Assembly (NCBI GenBank): GCA_948474755.1
Contig: CAOLHI010002115.1
Location: forward strand, 186,001-250,000
DNA from: Ctenosaura bakeri
Taxonomy: Eukaryota; Chordata; Lepidosauria; Squamata; Iguanidae
Direction: 5' to 3'
Length of the DNA stretch: 64,000 bases
Shown here in pieces: positions 21,893 through 31,639 of the stretch; within the stretch, counting starts at the first letter, position 1, and every line of letters begins with the position of its first letter. The translations under genes and the position numbers were made by a program. Under the pieces are notes generated by a model that worked only from the letters and a program-made list of their open reading frames with translations, was not told where the DNA came from and searched no databases.

Positions 21893-22795
21893 TACTGATA
21901 TATTTAAGTCTTTTACTCCAAATCTCAAGTCAAGTCTCATGTCTCTGCCTTCAAGTCTTAAGTCGAGTTTCAAGTCCTTGCAAGATACTTTCAAGTCAAG
22001 TCTCAAGTCTGGGCGCCAACTTTATACCCCAACCTATATTCCAGAATTTCTGGACAGAGTTGAATAAAGTCAGCTTTAACAATTTAAGCAGAGTCTTCCC
22101 TCCACATTTTTGAGTTTAGCATCTGCAGCTTTGGAAGTGGAGAACAGGATCCTTTTTATTCCCCCTTCCCAAAGCTGGAGGCTTTTGTGTCAATGGGCAT
22201 AAAGGAGTCTGCAGCTTGTAAACTGGGGAATAGGATCCTTCTTACTTCCCATTTCTGAAGTGGAGGCTTTTTTTGGAAGTGGGGAATGGGATCCTTTTAC
22301 TCCCCATTACTGAAGCTTTAGAAAGAAAGATCCTTCTTCCTCAAGCCCCTTGCCTAACACATTTGCTGTTCCCGTCTGAGAAATGCACCTTGCACTCTGG
22401 GAGCGAGTCTTGTCTTTTGCTCTTACAAAAATTTTAGAAAGCTCCTCTGATATAAAGCAAGGACAGGCTGATGAGTAGACCTCAACCCCAACTCAAACTC
22501 ATTGCCTAACCTGTTTGCTGTTCCTCTCTGAGAAATTCACCTATGCTTTAGGCTTGAGACAAATTGTCATGTGACCAGTAGGCAAAAAGAGATGGAAGCG
22601 TTGTTCAAAGTCATAAAGTTTCCGGATGAATGTGTTATGTTACTGAACCAAGGCCAGCAAGTCAGTCACTAAAAATATACAGGTCACAAGTTGAGTCAAG
22701 TCATTGCATCACTTATAGTCAAGTCCAAGTTGAGTCACTGAAGTGACTTAAGTCCAACTTGAGTCCAAATCAATCAGCTCAAGTCTATATCACTG
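21893..22795 (+). mobile_element. hAT element with CAAGTC subterminal arrays, copy A
   Basis: A 903-bp element. Right-end complement is CAGTGATATAGACTTGAG and left end TACTGATATATTTAAGTC. Flanks are AAATAAAA (21,885-21,892) and AAATAAAG (22,796-22,803), a 7/8 match of an 8-bp duplication. Both subterminal zones (about 21,905-22,015 and 22,680-22,785) are packed with CAAGTC/GACTTG hexamers in mixed orientation, likely transposase-binding sites. The middle has degenerate direct repeats around 'CTTCCCATTTCTGAAG'. No transposase frame. Confidence 0.9.
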
Positions 22796-22803
22796 AAATA
22801 AAG

Positions 22804-22985
22804 TATAGTTTAAATGTACCAAAAACTATCTTAAGATGGGATAAAACTGTCAACAGCTTTTAAAAACAATTAAAATTATAAAAAGCAGGAGAAAAAAATT
22901 AAAAATAGTACAGCTGCTGTTAGCCCTTTCTTTAAAAATTTTCAATTCTCAAAAGCCCATTCAGAATTTTTAAAAAGGCTTTGCC
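22804..22985 (-). mobile_element. LINE 3' UTR, right piece
   Basis: 'AAAACAATTAAAATTATAAAAAGCAGG...CCCATTCAGAATTTTTAAAAAGGCTTTGCCTGAAAACTGGAGGAAAAG' continues the LINE 3' UTR seen at 21,845-21,892 on the minus strand. Confidence 0.6.
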
Positions 22986-23179
22986 TGAAAACTGGAGGAA
23001 AAGTTCTCCTTTACTTTAGTTTCTTTTATTTAAAATGACTTGTTACCATTGCATACAAATTTTAATATATATGTTGGTTTCCCACAAACCTTTCTAAAGA
23101 TAGCCAGGTTGCCTTTCACAAGCTCCATCTCCCTGTCCCAGGGGCCATGGCAAAAATCTTGTGTCAGATTTAGTTTTCC

Positions 23180-23376
23180 CAGTAGCATAGGAACATGGTG
23201 GCGGGGGAGGGGCGATTCGCCCCAGGCGGCAATGGTTCTGGGGCATCCTGGCCCATAGCTGCGCCCCTGTAAGCCCTTGGCCATGTTCCCATGCAACACA
23301 GACACATCCCACACACAGTGACCACACCTTCATGCCGCAGCCCCACCCTGCTCCACACACTCCAAGCTCTGCCACT
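23180..23376 (+). mobile_element. Short hAT element, copy 2 (197 bp)
   Basis: CAGTAGCATAGG ... GCTCTGCCACTG. Flanks AGTTTTCC and AGTTTTTC, a 7/8 match of an 8-bp duplication. It shares 'GGCGGCAATG', 'GGGGCATCC' and 'GGCCCATAGC' with copies 1 and 3. Confidence 0.9.
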
Positions 23377-23464
23377 GAGTTTTTCTTTACAAGTCCCCCC
23401 AACTTATTTGTTTATTTTAGATCTTTGCTCCCTGAAGTTCACTATGCTCCATGGATCTGAAGTA

Positions 23465-23682
23465 CAATTGACTCGCTGTATCCACAGATTCCACCAAAAA
23501 ATAGCTTGAAAATACTGCATTCAAAAAAACAAAAATCCAAAAAGCAAACTGATTTTGCCATTTCTGATAAGGGATGCCATTTGACTACACCATTGTACAT
23601 AATGAGACAGGAACATCCATGAATTTTGGTATCCACAGGCGGGACCTGGAACCAAGCCCTAGCGGATACTGAGGGCCCATTG
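23465..23682. mobile_element. Tigger-like MITE, 218 bp
   Basis: TA|CAATTGACTCGCTGTATCCACAG ... GGATACTGAGGGCCCATTG|TA. The ends are inverted complements (right-end complement CAATGGGCCCTCAGTATCC) flanked by TA dinucleotides (23,463-23,464 and 23,683-23,684). The inner 'TATCCACAGRTTCCACC' is typical of pogo/Tigger elements. Confidence 0.85.
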
Positions 23683-24508
23683 TAGATCTCTGACAGTCAG
23701 TTGTTAGAATACAATAATGGAATTTCTTTTCATTAATTAAATGGACCTTCAAGAAAAAGCTTAAACATTATTTAATATCAAAGCTAGCTGAAATACATCT
23801 GCTTTAAAAAAGAAAAAGCTTCCTTTCAACCTCATTTAAGACATAAAAGTACGCTTTTTGACAGCTCTTCTGCAAGGTTAACATTTGTTTCCTTTGTGCA
23901 CTTTCATTGTAAAAGATTTTTTTAAAGGTACAATAAAATGGACATGACATCAAAAAAGCACACTATCTTCCTATGACTCATCCTCAATTTTATTAGAGTA
24001 ATTCACAACACTGTGGTTGCAAAGATTTTAAAAACCTACTTGCATGGATGCTCTTTATTAAAGGCTTTAGATCTTTGGCTACAAAAGCCTGTCTGATTTA
24101 TACTGTAATAGTCAAAATGTATGCTATATTTATCTGTAGGGTTTGCACTGCGTACCCAGCTAAAGTCAGGTCCAGTTCCACACGGTCTCCGACATTTTAC
24201 AAATGAAAACAAGGGCACATGGGTCCAAGCAACATCAGAGTCTGTTCAAAATGGCAAAAGTAATTAATGAGGAAGAACACAAGCTAGGAGAGGCTGCAAG
24301 AGTTGCTTTTATCTGAGCCTACAAGGAAGGGCAAATTTCCACCCTCTCCCTTCTCTCCTTCCTGCTGAGTTAATTGAGTGCAAACTACCTTTGCACTTTC
24401 AACTCAGTTTCCAGCAGTTGAAGTAAACTGAGGGCAAAGGAGAGAAGGAGAGAGAAACTGGGACACTTCAAAAGCATTGGAAAATGTCAGATGAGAGAAG
24501 ATGTAGCG

Positions 24509-24705
24509 GTCTGTAGTGGTTTGAGTGTGGGACTACAACCCCAGACATCAGGATTTGATTCCTTGCTCGCTCATGGAAACCCACTGACCTTGTTTATATC
24601 ACACATGCTCAGCCCCCAGAAAACCCTGTCATTGGGTCACTTTGTGATAGGGTCACCTTAGGATTGCCATAAATCAGAGACAACTTGAAGGTACAGAAAA
24701 ACAAG
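24509..24705 (+). mobile_element. tRNA-headed SINE with BovB-like tail
   Basis: 'GTCTGTAGTGGTTTGAGTGTGGGACTACAACCCC...CATCAGGATTTGATTCC' is the tRNA-like head, with the pol III A-box region and a degraded B box. 'CATGGAAACCCACTGACC' follows, then the tail 'GGGTCACCTTAGGATTGCCATAAATCAGAGACAACTTGAAGG'. Confidence 0.85.
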
Positions 24706-24804
24706 TCTGCCAAACTGGGACAGCTGGAGGGTGTGGTTTTGTATTTCTGTACAAGCCATTACAGTTTAAGGGCCAACATTTTGAAGGTTCTTCACATTCA
24801 AAAA

Positions 24805-24910
24805 AATTTGATTGATTGATTGATTGTATACCCCATCTTTTTCTTGGAATGAGAAGAAAAGTGGCTTCCAAAAATTAAAAGATGAAAAATTATCTAAAAA
24901 TGCAAAACAA
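24805..24910 (-). mobile_element. LINE 3' end with (ATTG)n tail
   Basis: 'TTTGATTGATTGATTGATTGTATACCCCATCTTTTTC' is the reverse complement of a LINE 3' terminus ending in an (AATC)n tail. Confidence 0.5.
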
Positions 24911-25689
24911 TACCCATTTTTTGATAATGCAATATGGCCCCTTATGCTTATATAGTTTAGGACCTTAGGGTATCTTAACCTGGTCTTGGTTAGATTCATA
25001 ACTGATGGAGGTTTTCATAATAATACCCATTTCTGTAGTTCCTCTGTCATTAACATGTTTCATCTGTTCTGAAAAGAGGAATAAAGAAGGTTTCCTTGTG
25101 TTTCCTTTGTCCCTCAGGCACCTCAGCTACGGCTGGAATTCTATTCATCCTTACTTGACAATAAGTCTAACTGAATATAGAAGGACTTATTTCTAAGCAA
25201 ACGTGCGTAGAAGTGCCCTGCACACTTCTTTGGAGCACTCTTTATATCATTGTGTAAAAAAACTGCTGGGAGAATGAGGTCAAATCAAAGAAATGTTGCA
25301 GAACTGCAAGAACAACTCTTTTACTGAGATGACTGGGTTTTCCAAAATTATACCATTACACAATCTGAACATTCTGTTTATTATAAAGATGATTTTAATG
25401 AAAAGTCTGAAATTTAGCATAGAAGATTAAATGCTTGAAGGATTCAGTTTCTTCATAAGCTGATATGACCCTTTTCAAAGCTTGGAAGTAACTAGCTACT
25501 TATACTAGCTACTTTTTTTATCTCATTTTTTCCCATTATCCTGAATATGAAGAATTTTCACAAATGTTGATAAATTTATATTTTTAAGAAATCACCCACC
25601 TTTAATACAGATAGTAGCCCCAGCAGCTGCTTGCTTCCACTCTGGTGTTCTCATTACGTTGTTCATCGGTAACCTTGTTGTCTTGTTGT

Positions 25690-25720
25690 TGCTGTTACCT
25701 GCTGTCAAGTCAACTTTGAC
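25690..25720 (-). mobile_element. RTE-BovB-type LINE 3' terminus, piece 1
   Basis: 'GTTGTTGCTGTTACCTGCTGTCAAGTCAACTTTGAC' is the 3' terminus of the BovB-like LINE, which continues at 25,948 after the hAT insertion. The same 'CTTCAAGT...GAC' tail is shared with the SINEs in the window. Confidence 0.75.
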
Positions 25721-25939
25721 CAGTTGTGTAGGGACGAGGGGACAATTCACCCTGGGCAGCAATGTTTTTGGGGCATCCCAGCCCATAGTCATGCCTCCGC
25801 ACATCCTGACCACGCCCCTATGTGCCCTGGCCATGCCCCCATGCATGTGACCACACTGTCACACACAGTGGCCATGCCCTCACATTGTAGCCCCGCCCTA
25901 TCCCACCACCCCCTCCACATACTCCAAACTCCACCACTG
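25721..25939 (+). mobile_element. Short hAT element, copy 3 (219 bp)
   Basis: CAGTTGTGTAGGGACGAGG ... CTCCACCACTG with a perfect 8-bp duplication ACTTTGAC (25,713-25,720 and 25,940-25,947). It sits inside the BovB-type LINE and splits it, so it is younger than that copy. Confidence 0.95.
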
Positions 25940-25947
25940 ACTTTGAC

Positions 25948-26275
25948 TCACAACAGCTCTATAAATGAGAGACTTCCAGGTCACCCCGTCATCAACAGCC
26001 CTGCTCAGGTCTTGCAGACTTGGTGCTCTGGTCTCCCTGATGGAGTCTATCCAACTGCAATGTGATCTTCCTCTTTTCCTTTTACCTTCCATCTTGCCAA
26101 GCATTATTGTCTTTTCTAGTGAGTCATGTCTTCTTATGATGTGTCCGAAGCACAACAGTCCCAGTTCAGTCATCTTGGCTTCTAGTTAGAGTTCAGGTGT
26201 AATTTGCTCCAAGACCCATTCATTTGTCTTTTTATCAGTCCAAGGTATCTGTAGAACTAACACTGCATCTCATAT
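25948..26275 (-). pseudogene. RTE-BovB-type LINE C-terminal coding remnant, piece 2
   Basis: The minus-strand frame (about 25,950-26,173) reads 'FGHIIRRHDSLEKTIMLGKM', then 'EGKRKRGR', 'WIDSIRE' and 'LQDLSRAVDDGVTWKSLIYR'. This C-terminal signature is seen in BovB-type RTE reverse transcriptases. The 5' part is missing and the frame is interrupted by the hAT near its 3' end. Inactive. An L2-class origin is the main alternative. Confidence 0.75.
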
Positions 26276-26821
26276 GGGTTGGATCTCTTCTGATCAGCTT
26301 TGTTCAGCCATAATGGTCCATTTCTTTGGAGGGTGTATAGCTCCAGAAATTTCTGTGTAAAGTGTAGCCCAGAGGAAGGCCAACTTTGATAGATGCCGAA
26401 ACACGCTGGGCTTTTTAAAACAAATAAAGTGACCATCCATTAGCGCATAGAGCTTTGTCTTCTGTTTTGCTATTACTTTTCATATGTGTTCATCAGTGTA
26501 CAAATAAACAGGGGGTACAAATAGTGTAATAAAATGCACCCAATTCTTACCCCCCCATACTCATATATACGACCCATGTCTATTAATTTATGCTATTACC
26601 CAAATGGAAGTACATAGTGGAGAAAGTGAGGAATCAATGTACTGTACAGCAATGTGGCCACTGCCCTCATGTCTCCTCACATTGAAATTTGGTGATGATT
26701 CTGAACTGCAGATGAAGAGGAATGATGCAAAGAAAGCATGACTGCAAGGTTAGTTTGCAAACAGGTAAGCATAGTTGACCATTGGAGGGAACCTTAGTCT
26801 GAGGATACATTAACTCTTTTC

Positions 26822-27034
26822 CAGTGGCATAGCTGAAAGCGTGCGGAGGAGGGGCGGGGCAAGTGGAGGGCCAAGGGCGGTACTACAGTATGCGCAGGCA
26901 GGGCTGTGGCGTGTGGGGCACATGGAGAAAAGGCTGTGACGTGGGGGAGGGCAGGCAAGGAGTGGCAGCGCCCCCAAAAAATTGCCACCGGGGGCATACC
27001 ATCATCATCATCACCCCCCATCCCTATGCCACTG
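26822..27034 (-). mobile_element. Short hAT element, copy 4 (213 bp)
   Basis: CAGTGGCATAGCTG ... CTATGCCACTG, the best-preserved inverted termini of the family. Flanks CTCTTTTC (26,814-26,821) and CCCTTTTC (27,035-27,042), 7/8 of an 8-bp duplication. Orientation is opposite to copies 1-3. Confidence 0.93.
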
Positions 27035-27106
27035 CCCTTTTCCCTTTTTCTGTGGATTATATAGAAACTCTGCCTTAAACCTATATAAATCTCATATTGC
27101 TATACT

Positions 27107-27535
27107 TGTCATGGGCTTCCAGGACCTAGACTCAGACTCAGAGTTTGAGGCAGCAGAACCTCCTTTGAGCCCTGACACAAGACTGCTGAAGCAGAACCTG
27201 CAGAGCAGACAGTACCACCACCCAGCTCAGGGACAGAAGTCTCAGCCCCAGCAAGGAGCCCTGCTCACTCTGACATGGAGAATGATCTAGCCATACCTAC
27301 CTTTGCCCAGCGCAGACACCAAAAGGGTCTCCTGTGTCGCTCCCAGTGAATTTATGCCAAGCACCAATTAATCAGGCACCAGCTGCACTGACCCAGGAGC
27401 CTATAAGAACAGAGCTTTTCCCCTCTAGCCTTTGTCAGCAATCAGTTGACCATTTCTCTCATGCTTGCTTCTGTTTGCTGCACTTGCCTGTGTTTCTGCC
27501 TTTGACAATACCGGTGTCAGCATCATTCAAATAAT
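27107..27535 (+). mobile_element. Possible retroelement 3' end or LTR-like segment
   Basis: A broken frame reads an acidic stretch (SDSEFEAAEPPLSPDTRLL) and, after a +1 shift, ends 'DLAIPTFAQRRHQKGLLCRSQ' and a stop. The 'PTF(A/S)QRR' end is shared with the frame at 51,179-51,697. Then follow 'CCTATAAGA', which looks like a TATA box, and a T/C-rich region with CTTGCTTCTG/CTGCACTTGCCTG units. This could be a polyprotein end running into an LTR. No TSD found. Confidence 0.4.
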
Positions 27536-28171
27536 AGTATTCAGTTAGCATGCTTTGACCCTGGAATGAACAGGGCAGGGGGATTCAATTCCCCCAAGAA
27601 TAGGCTGAGAGGCTGAGCCCCTCTTGAAATTATAAAGCAAATTAACCACCAAGATTTCTGTGTAGGTGAGTCCCCACATGAATTATTAGTCAGAAATGTA
27701 TTAAACAATCACTATTTTGCTATTGCTTTCATAGTTCTCAGATTGTTAGCAGCATCAATTCAATTCAGAATAGATGGTTAATGAAGTCTATTTTGTTTTT
27801 ATTGTTTTGTAGAAATACACCTGGAAATAGTAAAAATGGCAACCTGCCTGCAAATGTGGAACACCATCCCACCTTAAAAATAGTTCCAACATTAGCACTG
27901 AAGTTGAAGTTAGAGAGCTCCTTAAGAAATTAAGACAGTCAGTGCTGCTGGTGATGAAACAAACTGTATATTCCTACCTACTCAGGTGTGTGATAAGCAC
28001 TCAGCAATTACCCTGAAGTGTCAGTGTGCATAAACCTGTTAGCCCACTTCTGATGCACTGTGTTCAAAATTCACCCTAGAGGGCTGTCTGACCCTGACAA
28101 TTCCTTGTGCATTCTTAAGTGTCTATATGCAATAAAGTGCCAAAGGCTTCTTTTCATACAATAGCTACAGG

Positions 28172-28202
28172 AGGATTGTGTGTGTGTGTGTGTGTGTGTA
28201 TG
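28172..28202. repeat. (TG)n microsatellite
   Basis: About 13 TG units. Confidence 0.9.
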
Positions 28203-28615
28203 TAGATAGAGGATTGTTGTTCTAGCCATTCCTATTTTTCAAAAAGCCTCAAGGGTAGAACAGGTAGAGATGAAATAATAGGGAAAGACAACTCACCTGG
28301 GACAAGGAATGTGCACAGCCACATCAGCACCATATTGCTCTAGGACTTCTGTCAGCTGGGCAATACCAGATCACTTGCTGCTAATGAGAGAGACTGGACT
28401 GGTTGTAGAGAGACTTGTTTCATGTCCTTACATAAGGGAATGGTAGCTATGCCAGTAAGACAAAATTTGGGGAATTACTATTCAAAAATAATTTGCTGCA
28501 TAACTAATTATAATACCCTCCAAGTAACCTGTTAACATTAGTATGTGTGTGTGGATCTACATTACAATGTTGCTTATTGCTTTTCTGTTCCTTATAGAAT
28601 TCTGCACAGTGAAAG

Positions 28616-28725
28616 TCATGGAGCCCTCCAAATTATACTGGATTGCAACTCCTAGCATTCCTCACTATTAGCTGTGCTGGCCAGGGTGGTGGGAATTGCA
28701 GTCTAACATCTGGAGGGCTGCATAC
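28616..28725. mobile_element. Palindromic 'ACTnCAACTCCCAGnATTC' MITE
   Basis: 'GGAGCCCTCCAAATTATACTGGATTGCAACTCC...GGTGGGAATTGCAGTCTAACATCTGGAGGGCTGCAT' folds on itself. Related copies are at 37,283, 40,150, 41,596, 42,170 and 63,340, with a half copy near 30,665. Confidence 0.75.
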
Positions 28726-28739
28726 TTAACGTTAAAAGT

Positions 28740-30650
28740 AACACTGTGGCCTAAACTCTTTTGGGACATAGGAAACCTATTTAGCCTGCAGAAAGTAAGA
28801 TGACTAAACATTAACCAGGTACTGCATGTCACTTAGTTCTGAGCTCTTAACTGAGGAGCTGCTCGGTGTTGTATTCTCTTGATTATGACTTTTTTTTTAA
28901 AAAAAAAAGCACCTATGCTTAAGTTTATGAAGTTGTGCTTTAATGCTGATCAAACAGGCTCACTTTGCCACTGAATTTTAGCAAAGCTGAATATTGGCAG
29001 TGAATGGATGAAATAAAAATATGTGTTTGGACACACAGATAAGCTGACATACGTAAGTTTGCAGAAAGAACTTTTCCAACCCAACTTCCTACCTACAGCA
29101 AGCTACACCCTGAAAAAAACGCCTATTTGGAGAGCATGGGATCCTTCTGAATGGGGTGAGGGACAAACAGATCCTTGTAGGAAAGCAAAATCCAGTGGTT
29201 TTGTGGAGCCAGACCTAACAGGTTACAAGTCCCAGGATTTTTAGTCAAACAGGTTCATTGTGACATCACATAAGGCACCCTTCACTGGACTCATCTGTTC
29301 CCTATTTAATTTAGCTGCAATTCACTTGATAGCTAAAGGGGAACTCACACTGCCCCCCCCAGCAATGTATTGGCATGCGATAACCCTGCTGTAATCCAAA
29401 GTGCTGAGCGCACAAGACCCATTGCCTTTATAAAACACCTGCTCCTGGTATAGATGAAAACTGATAGAAATTTAAAAACAACACAAGACACCAGTATTTT
29501 TGGAGTCTTTTCTTCTCAGGCTTGTAGCTATAGTGACTATCATGCACCTCAAACAGTAATTACTACAGTACTGGTGAAATCACCCAAAGCTGGCCTTGGA
29601 TCATAAGACAAATTAAGGATATTCACAGTAGGAAAGTTTTGCAACTTAACTCTGCACTCGCCACTCCATCTTACAATCTTCAGCCATCAGAGACTGTCTC
29701 ATAAGTGCAGGTTGCCAGTGGGGGGGAAGTGGAGAAAGGGTTAAAAAGTGCTCTTGTGTGGACTTCCTTCAGTTAACTTAACTTAGGATCCAAGCAATAG
29801 CAAATGTTTTTTATAGAAGAGCAGGAAAATGCAGTGATTCAGCAGAAATATGTTGCCCAGTGTTCTTGAAGTATTCAGCTGAAGCAATGCCCTTTTAGAA
29901 CAACAGTGAAAGATTGTTCCATGACTTTTAGAGATCATGAGGCACAGATGTAGTAAACTCTCATTTAAAAAGGCAGAAAAATATTGCTTTAGTCCGAGCT
30001 GCCACTTGACAAATTCAACAAACTGCATGGAGGAAAAAATTGAGAATGAGAGCAAGAGTTTTAGATAGAATAATGTGACTTGTCAGTCCTTTCAGAGGCC
30101 TTCCATAGTTAAGAGGAACTAATCTAACAGCTATTTGAGGAAGAAAGAAAGAGCTAACTCATGCTGCTCCCCCTGCCCAAAATCCCAGCTGTACAGAATG
30201 GGGATTAGCTGCCATTCTCTTCTGGAGAAGGAGGTGGGGTGGTCCTTTCCAGGTTCCAGAATTCCATGTGATTAGGCTTCTAGGTGGAGCCAGCCCTACC
30301 ATCAGACAGAGGCAGCCACCTGAGATGGCACTTGTTGGAAAGTGGGCCACAGAGCAACAGGCAGGTAGTGAAAGACAGAGCTATATTGTGTCAGGCAGCC
30401 TTCTCTGTGCCCCCAAGCACCTACTGGCTTCAGGTGCAATGGAGTCCTGAAGCCAGGATTCAAGTGCAATTGAACTGCCAGCCCTATTGGCTTGTGTGTC
30501 CACCAACAGTGGAGGGGGGTATTTTCTCCCTGGGGCAAGGAGGGAGACAGCAAAAGTTCTTATTCTAGCCTGGGTTCCAGGATTCACAAAAGGGATAGGG
30601 ATTAATGCCCCACCACCACCAATGTTCTTGGGATGCAGGCATCAGCATTT
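28740..30650. other. Non-coding DNA, no gene recognised
   Basis: No supported gene. An A/T homopolymer junction (T9A9) lies near 28,891-28,908 and a C-run near 29,353-29,360. Open frames here are not protein-like. Confidence 0.45.
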
Positions 30651-31204
30651 CTTGCCATTGTATGCTGACTCAGACTGCTGGGAGTTGCTGTCCAATATCA
30701 CCTGGAGGGCTAACGTTGCCAGCCATGCTGTAGATAAACATGTACGAAAGTCCATGCAAATAGTGAACAACAGAACTAAGAGTCACAGAACAGTGGAAGG
30801 TGAGCTTAAAGATGCATGCAGATGTTCCATGTCAACATGCTTTGCTCCTTCATATAAGCAAGAGGGGTATCTAGGACTCAACACTTCTATGCAGATCATC
30901 CTATGCAGACTCAGTAGAAATAATTTACCACGGTGGAGCTTGGTTTTCAGTAACTACGGCACATGATGAATGTTAAAAATTATAACTTGTAGCTACAACT
31001 TTTTTTTGGACTACAACTAATGAGTCCACCACCAAGCATGGCCACAACCAATTCTGACTATAGTTCAAAAAAGTAAATTTTCAGACTTCTGCTCAAGTCT
31101 TTGGTTAACTTTAAGAATACAAAAGCCCCTCTGCTGTGTTCTAGCTTAGCAACCTGTTTCTCACAGATGCCTCTGGGAATCCTATAAGCAGAGCAAGAAA
31201 GCAT

Positions 31205-31387
31205 AAGAGTTCTTTCACACTATACCATCACAGCACTATGGCTGCATCCCAGGGAATCCTGGGATTCAAATAATTCAATGCCATAGAATTTTAGTGCCTC
31301 ACCAAATTGCAAAACAGGATTTCATAAATATTTGCCATGGCAGTTAAAATGAAACCATAGTGCTATGATTGTGTAGTAGAAAGGCCT
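31205..31387. mobile_element. Diverged palindromic MITE related to the GGCC family
   Basis: 'TTCTTTCACACTATACCATCACAGCACTATGG' at the left pairs with 'CCATAGTGCTATGATTGTGTAGTAGAAAGGCC' at the right. Inner blocks 'GGAATCCTGGGATT' and 'GGCAGTTAAAATGAAACC' are like those of the copy near 43,885. Confidence 0.7.
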
Positions 31388-31487
31388 AAACATCTAAATG
31401 CCATGAGGACAAAACAATGACCTTGGAAGTAATGGCATTCTAGCATCTACTGTAGGTATCTTTACATTTGGGAGACCCAATCTTTTT

Positions 31488-31613
31488 GGCCATTTCTGCA
31501 CTAGAGTGTTATAGCGCTATGATTCCACTTTCAACATCCTATGCAAACCCCAGGATTCCATAGGATGTTGAAAGTGGAATCATAGCGCTATAACACTCTA
31601 GTGTGGAAATGGC
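31488..31613. mobile_element. GGCCATTTCC-type MITE, copy 5 (centre deleted)
   Basis: A 126-bp, almost perfect hairpin: GGCCATTTCTGCACTAGAGTG ... CACTCTAGTGTGGAAATGGC. The central part found in longer copies is missing. Confidence 0.9.
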
Positions 31614-31639
31614 AACTGTTATATTGTAATTTAGCTGCA

